Source of the DNA: an actinobacterium SCGC AAA044-N04 | Lineage (GTDB): Bacteria; Actinomycetota; Actinomycetes; Nanopelagicales; Nanopelagicaceae | Direction of reading: 5' to 3' | DNA: 64,000 nt | Assembly (NCBI GenBank): GCA_000378885.1 | Contig: KB900456.1 | Location: 54,446-118,445 of the forward strand | In this document: positions 1-9,569 of the stretch, in pieces | Numbering within the stretch: the first letter of the stretch is position 1 | How the letters are laid out: the number at the start of each line of letters is the position of its first letter | Made by a program: the position numbers and the translations under genes | Notes under the pieces: model-generated | Seen by the model: the letters and a program-made list of their open reading frames with translations, nothing else | Told to the model about the DNA's origin: nothing | Databases searched by the model: none

Positions 1-1043
1 CGACCTGCTACAGGGTGAATTCCATAGGCGACATCGATTCCTTTAGCAATCATCATGTCTGCAAGTTCGCGCACAGTGTGTTGAGCTTGTGCAACAGCTA
101 AACCAAATCCTGGAACGATCACTACGCGACGTGCATAGTTAAGCAAGATTGCAACGTCATCAGGTGAACCTGATCGTACTGGTCGCTCTTCCCCTGAACT
201 TGTTGCATCTTGTGGCTTTGCAGTAAATGCACCAAAGAGAGTTCCGAATAATGAACGTCCCATGGCCTCTGCCATTAAGCGCGTCAAGATGGTTCCTGAT
301 GCTCCAACCAAAGTTCCAGCAATGATTAAGAGAACTGAATCTAGAACATAACCGCTTGCTGCCACAGTTAAACCAGTGAAAGCGTTTAATAGTGAGATAA
401 CAATTGGAACATCCGCACCGCCCACTGGAAGCACGAACAGAACACCAAAGAGTAGAGACAATCCAGCAAGTACAAGCAGCGGAGTTGTTCCAAGTGAAGT
501 GACAACCCAGCCTCCAACACCAATAACGCTGGCCAAGGTGGCTGCGATGATGAAACGGCCTGCCGGGAAAATTACTGGGCGAGTAGTCATTAACTCTTGA
601 AGTTTCAAGAAGGTAATTACTGATCCGCTAAATGAAACGCAACCGACGATTACTGTAAATACTGTGAAAACAACTTCAGCAGTAGTTGCCTCAGCGCCTA
701 AGTGGAGATACTCAACGATTGCTACTAATGCAGCTGCGCCACCACCCACACCATTAAACAAAGCCACAAGTTGTGGCATCTGCGTCATTTGAACTTTACG
801 TGCAGCTGGAACACCAACTGCTAGACCAACCACCATCGCCCCAAGAATCCACCCTAAGTTATTAAGTGGAAGTGATGAACCAGGATTGGCGTAAAAGAAG
901 ACAACTAGAGTTGCCAAAGTGGCACCAAAAGCGCCGATTAAATTTCCACGACGAGCAGTCTTTGGGTGAGATAAACCTTTAAGCGCAAGAATAAATGCCA
1001 CGCCGGCAGCTAAACCTATGAGGTCATAGAGCGTGCGGTTCAT
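1..1043 (-). CDS. pntB: NAD(P) transhydrogenase subunit beta (partial, C-terminus outside the window)
   Basis: PntB is the membrane and NADP-binding subunit of the proton-translocating transhydrogenase, which uses proton motive force to reduce NADP+ with NADH. The 347 visible codons begin MNRTLYDL and hold a run of hydrophobic helices, then the start of the NADP-binding domain III (RRVVIVPGFGLAVAQAQ and IDVAYGIHPVAGR). Roughly the last 110-120 residues lie beyond base 1. The start codon overlaps the stop of pntA2 as ATGA at 1040-1043, so the two are probably translationally coupled. The gene order pntA1-pntA2-pntB, with a split alpha subunit, is common in actinobacteria and alphaproteobacteria. 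In a rhodopsin-bearing cell this enzyme is a plausible outlet of light-driven proton motive force. Confidence 0.95.
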   Translation of the reverse strand, partial: MNRTLYDLIGLAAGVAFILALKGLSHPKTARRGNLIGAFGATLATLVVFFYANPGSSLPLNNLGWILGAMVVGLAVGVPAARKVQMTQMPQLVALFNGVGGGAAALVAIVEYLHLGAEATTAEVVFTVFTVIVGCVSFSGSVITFLKLQELMTTRPVIFPAGRFIIAATLASVIGVGGWVVTSLGTTPLLVLAGLSLLFGVLFVLPVGGADVPIVISLLNAFTGLTVAASGYVLDSVLLIIAGTLVGASGTILTRLMAEAMGRSLFGTLFGAFTAKPQDATSSGEERPVRSGSPDDVAILLNYARRVVIVPGFGLAVAQAQHTVRELADMMIAKGIDVAYGIHPVAG

Positions 1044-1321
1044 TTTTTGTTTCCTTTGAACATTTCAAGCATTCGATCGGTAACGACGAAACCGCCCACC
1101 ATGTTGATCGTTGCGAGAACAATTGCGGCAACTGCTAGGCCTAACTCGAGGTTAGTTGAGCTGTGATCAGCAACAATGATTGCCCCCACCAAAATAACTC
1201 CATGAATCGCATTGGCACCTGACATAAGGGGGGTGTGAAGTGTTGAAGAAACTTTAGAAACAACCTCAAAACCCACGAAGACAGCTAAAACAAAGATTGA
1301 AACAATTGCCATTGGTGCCAT
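1040..1321 (-). CDS. pntA2: NAD(P) transhydrogenase subunit alpha part 2 (membrane part)
   Basis: This 93-residue protein has three hydrophobic segments (about residues 1-18, 33-55 and 59-82) and matches the membrane portion of the alpha subunit, which is a separate polypeptide in split transhydrogenases. It begins MAPMAIVSIFVLAVFVG and carries the conserved HTPLMSGANAIHG stretch at the helix-2 entrance. Its start abuts the pntA1 stop (1322) and its stop overlaps the pntB start by four bases. With PntB it forms the proton channel. Confidence 0.95.
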   Translation of the reverse strand: MAPMAIVSIFVLAVFVGFEVVSKVSSTLHTPLMSGANAIHGVILVGAIIVADHSSTNLELGLAVAAIVLATINMVGGFVVTDRMLEMFKGNKK

Positions 1322-2443
1322 TTACTTGTCTCCTCTTCGTGAACCAGCATGTGTTAGCGCAGAGCCATTAATAATTTCATCCTCGAAATTAAGGTTAAAA
1401 GCAACTGCTTCACCTTCTTTTGCAGCAGTGGTCATGAGCGTTAATAGGTTTACTACGTTACGTGAATAAAGGAATGAGGCATGGAATGGAAGCTGGCTTG
1501 GGACATCTTTGCCTCCCCAAATCTTCACACCACCTGAAGTAATAACTATCTCTCCAGGTTTAGATCCTTCAACGTTTCCGCCAGTCTCAGCTGCTAAATC
1601 AACAATGACTGTGCCTGGGCTCATTGAATCAACCATTGCTTGCGTCATTAAGCGAGGAGCTTGGCGCCCAGGAACTGCAGCAGTTGTAATAACAATGTGT
1701 GATTTAGCAATATAAGGAGTTAGAAGTTCACGTTGCTTTGCTGCACGATCTTCCGTCATCTCTCGTGCATAACCACCCGAACCTTCAAGAGATTCTAGTT
1801 CTAGTTCAATAAATGTTGCACCCATTGATCGCACTTCATCAGCAGATGCTGGGCGAACATCGTAGGCAGAAACAACTGCACCAAGTCGGCGAGCTGTTGC
1901 AATTGCCTGTAGTCCTGCAACGCCTGCGCCAAGAACAAGAACCTGTGCTGGTGTAACAGTTCCTGCAGCTGTCATAAGCATTGGGAAAAACCTTGGTGAA
2001 AGCTCTGCGCCAACAAGTACCGCGCGATATCCAGCACACAAAGCTTGAGAAGTTAGTGCGTCCATTGATTGTGCACGAGAAATTCGTGGAACAAGTTCAA
2101 GTGAAAATGCTGTAACTCCTGCAGATGCTGCTGCTTCGATTGAATCAACACCAGTGACAGGAGAAAGGAATGAAATTGTGATTGCACCCTTTTTCAACTT
2201 ACCCATTTGAGTCGGAGTCAGAGGTTGAACTGAGAGAACTGCATCAGCAGTGCTAAGTACTTCAGCATCAGAAATTGTTGCACCGGCAGCCTTATATTCA
2301 GCATCTGTGGCTTGAGAATGGACTCCGGCACCGGATTCGATAACAACATCGAAACCTAATCGAGTCAATTTGTTAATGACATCGGGGACAAGCGCCACGC
2401 GCTTCTCACCATCTTTAATTTCTTTCGGGACGACTACACGCAT
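1322..2443 (-). CDS. pntA1: NAD(P) transhydrogenase subunit alpha part 1 (NAD-binding)
   Basis: This is the soluble NAD(H)-binding domain I, related to alanine dehydrogenase. The 373-residue protein begins MRVVVPKEIKDGEKRVALVPD, the typical AlaDH/PNT N-terminus, and has a Rossmann segment VLVLGAGVAGLQAIATARRLG around residues 168-188. The region VPGRQAPRLMT follows in the expected order. Length fits stand-alone PntA1 (about 370-380). It is the first gene of the pnt operon and starts 16 bases after the argF stop, so read-through from argF is possible. No separate promoter is evident in that gap. Confidence 0.95.
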   Translation of the reverse strand: MRVVVPKEIKDGEKRVALVPDVINKLTRLGFDVVIESGAGVHSQATDAEYKAAGATISDAEVLSTADAVLSVQPLTPTQMGKLKKGAITISFLSPVTGVDSIEAAASAGVTAFSLELVPRISRAQSMDALTSQALCAGYRAVLVGAELSPRFFPMLMTAAGTVTPAQVLVLGAGVAGLQAIATARRLGAVVSAYDVRPASADEVRSMGATFIELELESLEGSGGYAREMTEDRAAKQRELLTPYIAKSHIVITTAAVPGRQAPRLMTQAMVDSMSPGTVIVDLAAETGGNVEGSKPGEIVITSGGVKIWGGKDVPSQLPFHASFLYSRNVVNLLTLMTTAAKEGEAVAFNLNFEDEIINGSALTHAGSRRGDK

Positions 2444-2459
2444 GGGCAGAATGCTAGTG

Positions 2460-3398
2460 CTAGTTGCCTTTCAAGTCACCCTTTGTGAGGTGGAAAAGCA
2501 ACGATTGGATCGTTGTGCGGCGATGATATGCCTCACGCCAAATCACAGAACGCGGACCATCGATGACAGAAGCTTCAACCTCTTCACCTCGATGCGCAGG
2601 TAGACAATGCATGAATATTGAATCTTTATTTGTGAGTGACATTAAATTCTCAGTTACAGCAAAGGGTGCGAGTGCTAGCACTTTCTCACTTCGCTCACTC
2701 TCAGAATCTCCCATTGACATCCATACATCTGTATATAAAACCGATGCATCTTTGGATGCAGATTCTGGATCATGAACAACTTCTATTTTTCCGCCACTCT
2801 TTGCCGCAATGTTTTTTGCAACCTCAACAACTTTTGGATTTGGTGCCCATTTACCCGTTGGTGTGGCAGCAACAACGTGTGCTCCCATGATTGCACCCAT
2901 GATGAGCCAGGCATGTGACATGTTGTTTCCATCACCTAGATAAACAAATTTGCGACCTGCAATATCTTTTCCAAAATTTTCCCGAATCGTCAACCAATCC
3001 GCAAGTAATTGAGTTGGGTGATCATCATCAGTTAGGGCATTAATAACTGGAATAGATGCATGCGCACCAAGTTCATCAACATCAGCTTGCGCAAAGGTGC
3101 GAATAATGAGAGCGCTACAGTAACCACTAATGATCTTGGCAGTATCGGCGATCGTCTCACCACGGCCCAATTGCAATTCATCACCACGAATGAAGATTGG
3201 TGTGCCACCTAAATGGGCAACAGCAGTTTCAGAGGAAAGTCGCGTTCGGGTTGAAGGCTTTGTCATATAGATAGCAACACTCTTATTTGCTAAAGCGCTC
3301 TTAGAACGAAGTGGATCTTCGGCGAATGCCGCAGCGGTTTCTAGCAAAAGCTCAACATCATCGCGGCTGAGATCTTGTGTGCGCAGTAAGTCCTTCAT
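2460..3398 (-). CDS. argF: Ornithine carbamoyltransferase
   Basis: It transfers carbamoyl phosphate to ornithine, giving citrulline in arginine synthesis. The carbamoyl-phosphate site STRTR is at residues 49-53. DDDHPTQLLAD and the ornithine-site HCLPAHRGEEV are both present, and the HCLP motif separates OTC from aspartate carbamoyltransferase. At 312 residues the length is normal. The gene is not beside other arg genes here, apart from the distant argS. It sits directly upstream of pntA1 in the same orientation, and its start faces the DUF3039 gene across a 54-base divergent gap. Confidence 0.96.
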   Translation of the reverse strand: MKDLLRTQDLSRDDVELLLETAAAFAEDPLRSKSALANKSVAIYMTKPSTRTRLSSETAVAHLGGTPIFIRGDELQLGRGETIADTAKIISGYCSALIIRTFAQADVDELGAHASIPVINALTDDDHPTQLLADWLTIRENFGKDIAGRKFVYLGDGNNMSHAWLIMGAIMGAHVVAATPTGKWAPNPKVVEVAKNIAAKSGGKIEVVHDPESASKDASVLYTDVWMSMGDSESERSEKVLALAPFAVTENLMSLTNKDSIFMHCLPAHRGEEVEASVIDGPRSVIWREAYHRRTTIQSLLFHLTKGDLKGN

Positions 3399-3452
3399 TT
3401 GTGAATTCTACTAGGTAGTTTTGCCATCGCCAAAGGTATTCTTATCTACCTC

Positions 3453-3722
3453 ATGGGCCTCTTTGGAAAGCGCGGAATTGAGACGGATTCTGACACCGAT
3501 CTCTTAACTAGACCCGACCTTGAAGAAGATGACGGCGGCCATGATCGGTTTGCTCATTATGTGAAGAAGGAAAAAATCACAGAGTCTGCTGTGACTGGAA
3601 AAGCGGTCAGAGCCCTGTGTGGGAAGAAATGGATCCCATCTCGAGACCCAGAGAAATATCCAATCTGCCCAACGTGCAAAGAGATTTATGCAGGGTTAAA
3701 ACCCGAACCAGAAGATAAGTAA
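3453..3722 (+). CDS. DUF3039 family protein
   Basis: A small 89-residue soluble protein, conserved in actinobacteria and of unknown function. The N-terminal half is acidic (TDLLTRPDLEEDDGGHDRFAHYVKK). The C-terminal half has one Cys in VRALCGKKWIP and a CPTC pair in YPICPTCKEIY, which together suggest a small zinc-binding knuckle. Its stop TAA overlaps the ATG of the next gene by one base (TAATG), so the two are coupled. The family match is from the overall sequence pattern. Confidence 0.85.
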   Translation: MGLFGKRGIETDSDTDLLTRPDLEEDDGGHDRFAHYVKKEKITESAVTGKAVRALCGKKWIPSRDPEKYPICPTCKEIYAGLKPEPEDK

Positions 3723-5572
3723 TGATGAGGCGCATTTCTTACATATTTCTCTGCTTACTGATGATTATTTCATTAGTTCCACATGCAATAGCTGCCGATA
3801 ATCAACCTCGTAAAATAGTTTCAGGTTGGATTCCTTATTACTCCGTGAAAACAGTGATGCCTTTTATTAAAAAACTTCCAACATTGCCGACACCTGCGCC
3901 AAATGCACCTGTAACTTGTGAAGCAAATGAATATTCAGCCGAAGATATAGCACTTCTAAATAGTTCTTATTTGTTTACAAACAAAGATTTAATGAAAGAA
4001 GTAATGCCATTTTGGTATACCTTGAAAAGCCCAAAATTAATCAGAGATGACTATTCAACGGCGAACCCGTCATGGCCAATAGCAGACACAATCTGCCTTA
4101 TGCGCAAAAGCGGTTTAAAGTTAATTCCAACTATTACCGATGGAACAGATAAATCAGTCTTGGCAGGTTATTTAGCAAAGCCCGAGATTCGCACAACAAT
4201 TGTTAGATCTATTGTTGATCTGGTAAACAAATATTCATTTGATGGTGTTGACTTAGATTTTGAAGGCTTCGCTTTTGTAGATGAAAACACCACATGGACT
4301 AAAACTGCTCCTAATTGGGTCTTATTTGTAAAAGAACTTAGTACAGCTTTACATGCCCAGCAGAAGCTACTTTCCATTTCTGCCCCTTACTCTTTCAATC
4401 CAACAGAGAAACAAAAGGGCTATTACGTTTATGCCTGGGCAGAGATTGCTGCAAGTATTGATCGTTTACGAATCATGACCTATGACTATTCAGTTGCTAA
4501 AGCGGGCCCTATAGGTCCTATCAGTTGGACTGAAAAAACACTTCAGTATGCAATTTCAATTATGCCTGCCTCAAAAGTTTTCATCGGGCTTCCCGGTTAT
4601 GGTCGGGATTGGATAACTTCAGTGACTGGCACTTGTCCAGTTTCGGCTCCACCTGGATTAACTGCAGGTGCAAAGGCTGCAACATTTAAGATGAATTATG
4701 CAGGCACAAAGGCTGCAATCGATCAGGCAGCTCCAACTTTTGATGAGAAAAGTAGTGAGGCAACATATTCATATGTGCAAAGTTTTAACGGATTAACTGC
4801 AAAAGGTGCAGCAACAGCTTGCACAGTCAACAGAACTGTTTGGTATCAAAATGATCGAAGTTATTTAGAACGCATGAACCTTGTAGCCAAATATCGATTA
4901 GGTGGCGCGGCAGTATGGACTCTGGGCATGGAAGATACGGCAGCTACGACAGCAATGCGAAATGTTGCTCTAGCAATTGCACCAGACACGGTTTTGAGCA
5001 CATTAAATATTGAGCAAGTTAATAGCAAAGGTATTTTCTATGGGGGAGTATTCACTGTACGCGGAGCACTAACCCTCAAAGACAAATCACCAGTTGTGGG
5101 AATACCAGTAAGCCTTGAAATTAAACGATTAAATGAAAGTTCTTGGACTCCTATTGCAGAACTTACTAGCGGCCTAGATGGAACGGTAAGTGCGCCTGTA
5201 ACTTTGGCTGCAAGTGCATCCTTTAGATTCACCACGCAAGGAACGTGGGAGCGCGCAGAGTCCTTAAGTAATGAAGAAAAAGTGGTCTTACTTTCTCGAA
5301 TAATTCTAGATCGCCCAACTACGGTTAAGTCTGGCAAGGAGTTAACAGTTAAAGGAACACTCTTACCAGTTTTGGCAGGACAAGTAGTTCTACTTCAGAA
5401 ATATGTTTCAGGTAAGTGGCAAAATATAGGCACAGCTACAGCCACTGGAGCCAATGGAGAGTTTCAAATTAGCATTATTGAGAGCAAGAAAGGAGTAACG
5501 AAATTGCGAGTTCAAATAACTACCAAGAATGAACAAGTTCTAACTCCCGAATTCACCGTGGTGGTTCGCTAA
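3722..5572 (+). CDS. Secreted glycoside hydrolase family 18-like protein
   Basis: A 616-residue exported protein. It has an N-terminal signal peptide ([10 protein letters not shown]..., cleavage likely after HAIAA near residue 25), a GH18 TIM-barrel domain to about residue 420 and two probable Ig-like beta domains after it. The catalytic signature DGVDLDFE spans residues 174-181 with the acid/base Glu at 181. MTYDYSVAK and the GLPGYGRDW segment also fit the YaaH/chitinase-like branch. It could act on chitin, peptidoglycan or another GlcNAc polymer, and the substrate cannot be told from sequence. The C-terminal domains ([18 protein letters not shown] and [15 protein letters not shown]) look like binding or spacer modules. 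It lies, unusually, between housekeeping genes and overlaps the previous one by one base. Confidence 0.85.
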   Translation: MMRRISYIFLCLLMIISLVPHAIAADNQPRKIVSGWIPYYSVKTVMPFIKKLPTLPTPAPNAPVTCEANEYSAEDIALLNSSYLFTNKDLMKEVMPFWYTLKSPKLIRDDYSTANPSWPIADTICLMRKSGLKLIPTITDGTDKSVLAGYLAKPEIRTTIVRSIVDLVNKYSFDGVDLDFEGFAFVDENTTWTKTAPNWVLFVKELSTALHAQQKLLSISAPYSFNPTEKQKGYYVYAWAEIAASIDRLRIMTYDYSVAKAGPIGPISWTEKTLQYAISIMPASKVFIGLPGYGRDWITSVTGTCPVSAPPGLTAGAKAATFKMNYAGTKAAIDQAAPTFDEKSSEATYSYVQSFNGLTAKGAATACTVNRTVWYQNDRSYLERMNLVAKYRLGGAAVWTLGMEDTAATTAMRNVALAIAPDTVLSTLNIEQVNSKGIFYGGVFTVRGALTLKDKSPVVGIPVSLEIKRLNESSWTPIAELTSGLDGTVSAPVTLAASASFRFTTQGTWERAESLSNEEKVVLLSRIILDRPTTVKSGKELTVKGTLLPVLAGQVVLLQKYVSGKWQNIGTATATGANGEFQISIIESKKGVTKLRVQITTKNEQVLTPEFTVVVR

Positions 5573-5574
5573 TC

Positions 5575-5871
5575 ATGGTTAAAGTCGATGACAAAATAGA
5601 AGAAGCAATCAAAGAGATTTTTAGTGGTGATAAGCCGTGGGTCACAATTGTTTGGGATGACCCAGTTAATTTGATGTCCTATGTAACCTATGTCTTAATG
5701 GAGCTTTTTGGTTACACGCGAGAAAAAGCTCACGAGCTAATGATGAAAGTTCACACAGAGGGTAAAGCAGTTGTTTCAACGGGAAGTCGAGAAGAAATGG
5801 AACACGATGTTGCCCGTTTACATGAATATGGATTATGGGCGACTCTGCAACGAGGTGATCAGGCGCTATGA
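5575..5871 (+). CDS. clpS: ATP-dependent Clp protease adaptor ClpS
   Basis: ClpS delivers N-degron substrates to the ClpA/ClpC unfoldase. The 98-residue protein carries the family core: [39 protein letters not shown] and an [15 protein letters not shown] end. The Asp-Asp after Trp and the Met/His residues contact the N-degron in known structures. It starts two bases after the GH18 stop and overlaps the DUF2017 gene (ATGA at 5868-5871). The clpS-DUF2017 pairing is standard in actinobacteria. Confidence 0.96.
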   Translation: MVKVDDKIEEAIKEIFSGDKPWVTIVWDDPVNLMSYVTYVLMELFGYTREKAHELMMKVHTEGKAVVSTGSREEMEHDVARLHEYGLWATLQRGDQAL

Positions 5872-6443
5872 CAGATCAGAATTCAGATGAACAACACGGA
5901 TTCCATCGCCACGGAGATAACGCCTTTGTAGCTGAATTTTCTGAATCTGAGCGCGAAGTACTTATTAATCTGGTAGAACAAATTATTGAACTCCTTGGAG
6001 AGCGCACGGATAACCATGTAGATGATCCACTTGCCGCAATGGTTGGAATTACAACTCATGATTCACCACCAGAAGATGAAGTATTACTTCGACTTCTACC
6101 TAATGCCTATGCAGATCAGGTGGATGCGGCAGAGTTTCGTCGGTACACCGAATCAACATTAAGAGCGAAAAAGTATGCGCACTCTATGTCTATGCGAATT
6201 ACATTAAAGAGTGCACTAGATGGAATTATTGAAGTAGATCATGAAGGCGCAAATGATTGGTTGGGCGCTATGAACGATATTCGCTTGGCACTTGGCGTTC
6301 GATTAAAGGTAGAACAAACCAGCCATGAAGAGTTGGAACTCTTAGCGCCAGATGATCCGATGCGCGGGGTCTACGCTGTTTATAGTTGGTTAGGTTGGCT
6401 GCAAGAATCCTTAATAGTTGCGCTTATGGATGAAGCTATTTAG
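5868..6443 (+). CDS. DUF2017 family protein
   Basis: A 191-residue soluble, acidic protein of the actinobacterial DUF2017 family, usually encoded directly after clpS as here. Visible features are the N-terminal [20 protein letters not shown] helix, the [10 protein letters not shown] stretch and a C-terminal segment ending [20 protein letters not shown]. The conserved neighbourhood suggests a role linked to ClpS or protein turnover, but no function is established. Its start overlaps clpS by four bases. Confidence 0.88.
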   Translation: MTDQNSDEQHGFHRHGDNAFVAEFSESEREVLINLVEQIIELLGERTDNHVDDPLAAMVGITTHDSPPEDEVLLRLLPNAYADQVDAAEFRRYTESTLRAKKYAHSMSMRITLKSALDGIIEVDHEGANDWLGAMNDIRLALGVRLKVEQTSHEELELLAPDDPMRGVYAVYSWLGWLQESLIVALMDEAI

Positions 6444-6475
6444 TTTTCACAACACGCTCACGGTAGGCTTGGCCT

Positions 6476-7273
6476 GTGAGTAATGCACCCATTGGAATCT
6501 TTGATTCAGGAGTAGGTGGCCTTACCGTTGCTAGAGCAATTCTGGACCAACTTCCAAATGAATCAACCATTTATATCGGTGATACTGCACGTGGTCCTTA
6601 CGGTCCGCGGCCTTTAGCAGAAGTACGTGAATTTGCATTAGAAACTTTAGATTTCTTAGTTGAGCAAGGTGTCAAAGCTTTAGTAATAGCGTGCAATACA
6701 GCAAGTGCTGCAATGCTTCGCGATGCTCGTGAACGCTATAAGGTTCCAGTTATTGAAGTAATCCAACCCGCGGTGAGACGCGCAGTTGCTGCAACTAGAA
6801 GTGGACATATCGGAGTTATTGGAACGCGCGCAACGGTTGATTCCAAAGCTTACTTAGATGCATTTGCCGCAGCACCACAATTGCAGATTACATCTATAGC
6901 TTGTCCTGATTTTGTTGAATTTGTAGAACGCGGTGAGACTTCAGGTCCTGCAATTACGAAGATAGCCCGTGACTACTTAGCACCAGTTATGGAAGCAAAA
7001 GTTGATACTTTAGTTTTGGGCTGTACACACTATCCACTACTAACTGGAGTTATTTCATACGTTATGGGAGAAGGTGTAACTCTGGTTTCAAGTGCTGAAG
7101 AAACAGCGAAGGATCTTTATCGCACTTTAGTTGAAAACAATTTACTGCGAGATGCTCGTAGTGGTGCACCAACACATAAATTCTTAGCAACTGGCGATGC
7201 AAAAGCTTTTGAAAGCTTAGCTCGACGTTTTCTAGGTCCAGAAGTAACCCGCGTTGAACACCAAGATCTATAA
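6476..7273 (+). CDS. murI: Glutamate racemase
   Basis: It makes D-glutamate for peptidoglycan. The 265-residue protein begins at a GTG codon (GTG AGT AAT GCA). It has the DSGVGGL motif near residue 10, the first catalytic cysteine in ACNTASAA, and the second in [21 protein letters not shown] is the substrate-loop signature. Spacing and length are normal. It belongs to the clpS-DUF2017-murI-rph-rdgB block known from mycobacteria and other actinobacteria. Confidence 0.97.
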   Translation: MSNAPIGIFDSGVGGLTVARAILDQLPNESTIYIGDTARGPYGPRPLAEVREFALETLDFLVEQGVKALVIACNTASAAMLRDARERYKVPVIEVIQPAVRRAVAATRSGHIGVIGTRATVDSKAYLDAFAAAPQLQITSIACPDFVEFVERGETSGPAITKIARDYLAPVMEAKVDTLVLGCTHYPLLTGVISYVMGEGVTLVSSAEETAKDLYRTLVENNLLRDARSGAPTHKFLATGDAKAFESLARRFLGPEVTRVEHQDL

Positions 7274-7289
7274 AACATAGGAGCAGCAA

Positions 7290-8015
7290 ATGGCACGCAA
7301 TGATGGACGACAAGTTAATGACCTGCGCGAAATTAAGTTCACTCGCGGATGGCTTGACCATGCCGAAGGATCTGTTCTTGTTGAGTTCGGTAAGACCCGA
7401 GTTCTATGTGTCGCATCATTTTCTCCAGGAGTCCCTCGTTGGTTAAAAGATTCAGGCAATGGGTGGGTCACATCTGAATATGCGATGTTGCCACGTGCTA
7501 CTCATACTCGTTCTGACCGTGAGAGCGTAAAAGGCAAGCTGGGCGGCCGTACGCAAGAGATTTCACGTTTAGTAGGACGTTCACTTCGTGCAATTGTGAA
7601 TATGAAAGAACTTGGTGAAAACACAATTGTTATCGATTGCGATGTATTACAAGCCGATGGTGGTACCCGTACTGCAGCTATAACTGGTGCCTATGTCGCA
7701 CTTGCAGATGCAATCTCTTGGGCTAAGGCTCAAGGCCACATCAAGGCAAGTGCTAATCCTTTAAGTGATGGTGTTGCAGCAGTGAGTGTTGGCATTATTG
7801 ATGGAGTTCCGATGCTAGATCTTTGCTATGAAGAAGATGTGCGCGCTGAAACAGATATGAATGTTGTTGTTGCTGGGGATGGCCGATTTATTGAGGTGCA
7901 AGGCACCGCAGAAGGTGCGCCGTTTGATCGTGCATTACTTAATCAGCTTCTAGATTTAGCAGTTGATGGATGCGCAACATTGAGCAAACTACAAAAAGAA
8001 GTTCTCTCAAAATAG
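7290..8015 (+). CDS. rph: Ribonuclease PH
   Basis: A 3'-5' phosphorolytic exoribonuclease that trims tRNA 3' ends. The 241-residue protein shows the N-terminal RPRE-like region ([19 protein letters not shown]), [13 protein letters not shown], the phosphate-binding stretch around [16 protein letters not shown], and [17 protein letters not shown] with the metal-site acidic residues. A GGAG motif precedes the ATG. Its TAG stop overlaps the GTG start of rdgB (TAGTG, 8013-8017). Confidence 0.97.
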   Translation: MARNDGRQVNDLREIKFTRGWLDHAEGSVLVEFGKTRVLCVASFSPGVPRWLKDSGNGWVTSEYAMLPRATHTRSDRESVKGKLGGRTQEISRLVGRSLRAIVNMKELGENTIVIDCDVLQADGGTRTAAITGAYVALADAISWAKAQGHIKASANPLSDGVAAVSVGIIDGVPMLDLCYEEDVRAETDMNVVVAGDGRFIEVQGTAEGAPFDRALLNQLLDLAVDGCATLSKLQKEVLSK

Positions 8016-8632
8016 TGCAACAGACTTTAGTTCTTGCTACGCGCAATAAAGGTAAGTTAGTTGAGTTCCGCAGAATTCTAGATGTACTAGCACCAGGTGA
8101 AATCAATTTAGTAGGCGTAGATGAGTTTCCTGATTTAGTTGATGTTGAAGAAACTGGTTCAACTTTTGAAGAGAACGCATTACTCAAAGCTAGATACACA
8201 GCTAGTGCAACTGGTTTACCAGCCATCTCAGATGATTCAGGGTTATGCGTTGATTTCCTTAATGGGGATCCAGGGATTTATTCTGCACGTTGGGCTGGAA
8301 CTCACGGAGATGATCAAGCTAATCTAGAAAAGCTTCTCGATGAATTAAAAGAGGTCAGCGATGACAAGCGCACCGCTTATTTCACCTGCGTTGCAGCGTT
8401 AGCAATGCCCGATGGCCGTAGTCATGTCGAAGAGGGCTTATTTCATGGCCACATCATGCATGCGCCAATTGGCCATGAAGGCTTTGGTTATGACCCTATT
8501 TTCCAACCCCTTGGGATGACTATTTCAAGCGCACAAATGAGCCCCGAAGAAAAGGATGCCATCAGTCATCGCGGAAAAGCTTTACGCTCAATTGCGCCAC
8601 ATGTCATACAAATGCTGAGGAGCCTGGGGTAA
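8015..8632 (+). CDS. rdgB: Non-canonical purine NTP pyrophosphatase (RdgB/HAM1)
   Basis: It removes dITP, XTP and related damaged nucleotides. The hallmark LATRNKGKLVEF is at the N-terminus, followed by EETGSTFEENALLKA, SDDSGLCVDFLNGDPGIYSARWAG and GFGYDPIF. An in-frame ATG exists at 7970. I prefer the GTG at 8015 because it gives the usual 205-residue length, puts the Thr-Arg-Asn nucleotide loop near the start, and overlaps the rph stop in a typical TAGTG coupling. Confidence 0.95.
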   Translation: MQQTLVLATRNKGKLVEFRRILDVLAPGEINLVGVDEFPDLVDVEETGSTFEENALLKARYTASATGLPAISDDSGLCVDFLNGDPGIYSARWAGTHGDDQANLEKLLDELKEVSDDKRTAYFTCVAALAMPDGRSHVEEGLFHGHIMHAPIGHEGFGYDPIFQPLGMTISSAQMSPEEKDAISHRGKALRSIAPHVIQMLRSLG

Positions 8633-8687
8633 CCTTGTCCTATAGACGCGCGTTTTTGACGTGCGCACCACTATCCAAGGAGTACTC

Positions 8688-9506
8688 GTGGCCGTAAAGA
8701 AGAAGAGCGCAGCAAAGAAGAAGGTTGCCAAGAAGGCACCTGCTAAAAAAGCTGTTGCAAAGAAATCAGCTGCTAAGAAATCTGTAGCAAAGAAGAAGAC
8801 AACCGCAAAGCGCGCAGTTAAAAAGAGCGTTGCTAAGAAAACTGCGAAGAAGGCACCTGCGAAAAAGGCTGCCGCTAAAAAAGTTGTTAAGAAAAAGACC
8901 GCTGCAAAGCGCACAGTAAAGAAGAGCGCCAAGAAAGCTGCAGCACCAAGAGTCACTGTGACTTCTTCTCGTCCAGTGGCTGCTGCGCCAGTTGCTCCAA
9001 AGCCTGTAGTTGCTGCTAAGCCAGTTGCTGCACCAAAGCAAGGTGCTTCAGGACGCGTTGTATTTGCTGTTGTTGTTGGAATTGTTTTGCTTGCAATGAT
9101 CGTTTGGTCAAAGTCAGGTAAAGAAAGCGATGATGGCGCAGCTCCTGCTCCTTCAATGTCACAGTCTGCTGAAGCATCTGAATCAGCATCTCCAACAGAA
9201 ACCACAGCAGCAGTTGGAACTATTGAAGCTCCATCAAAGTTTGTTGCACTTAAGAGTGCAGATGGCTTAAATCTTCGCTGGGTTGCACCTATGGCCACAG
9301 AAGGTTTGACTGGTTATAACGTTGAGATTCGCGCAAATGGAACTGGTGATTGGACAACAATTGCAACTGTTCCAGCAGATCAATTAACTCAAGCTGTTAC
9401 AAAGAGCGGTGATGCTGGTTGGACTCAGTTCCGTGTGTCTTCTGTTTATTCAGATGGACAAACCGCGCCTGCAACAGTCTTTGGTATTCCAGGTGAATTT
9501 AAGTAA
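8688..9506 (+). CDS. Membrane protein with histone-H1-like Lys/Ala tail and fibronectin-III-like ectodomain
   Basis: With the GTG start at 8688 (AAGGAG about five bases upstream) the protein has 272 residues. An alternative GTG at 8661 adds nine. Residues 1-88 are almost only Lys, Ala, Val, Ser and Thr in AKKxAxKK-type units, like bacterial H1/HU tails. Residues 89-120 are Pro/Ala-rich, a single membrane segment is at about 124-140, a Ser/Ala/Glu-rich linker follows to 178, and residues 182-268 resemble a fibronectin type III domain (LNLRWVAP, GYNVEIR, TQFRVSSVYSDG). With Lys-rich residues inside, the tail would face the cytoplasm, where it could bind DNA or RNA. The function is unknown. A strong terminator follows at 9519. 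Confidence 0.8.
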   Translation: MAVKKKSAAKKKVAKKAPAKKAVAKKSAAKKSVAKKKTTAKRAVKKSVAKKTAKKAPAKKAAAKKVVKKKTAAKRTVKKSAKKAAAPRVTVTSSRPVAAAPVAPKPVVAAKPVAAPKQGASGRVVFAVVVGIVLLAMIVWSKSGKESDDGAAPAPSMSQSAEASESASPTETTAAVGTIEAPSKFVALKSADGLNLRWVAPMATEGLTGYNVEIRANGTGDWTTIATVPADQLTQAVTKSGDAGWTQFRVSSVYSDGQTAPATVFGIPGEFK

Positions 9507-9518
9507 AAAGTAATTAGT

Positions 9519-9550
9519 AAAAGACCCTCGCTCATCGGCGGGGGTCTTTT
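9519..9550 (+). terminator. Rho-independent terminator (probably bidirectional)
   Basis: An inverted repeat AAAAGACCC...GGGTCTTTT, extended by CGC/GCG on the loop side, is followed by an AT-rich stretch. It lies 12 bases after the stop of the H1-like gene and just before the convergent end of the acyltransferase gene. The A-run/T-run symmetry means it could serve both strands. Confidence 0.85.
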
Positions 9551-9569
9551 ACATTTCCGAATTAGTTAT

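Noticed and set aside
8700-8950. Dense AAG/GCT repeats as a possible CRISPR or tandem-repeat array
   Set aside because: The repeats are degenerate codons for Lys and Ala within one reading frame, with no fixed unit length and no spacers.
8588-9298. 236-codon minus-strand reading frame opposite the H1-like gene
   Set aside because: It is the antisense shadow of the Lys/Ala repeats, giving a Phe/Ala/Thr low-complexity peptide with no recognisable family and no ribosome site.
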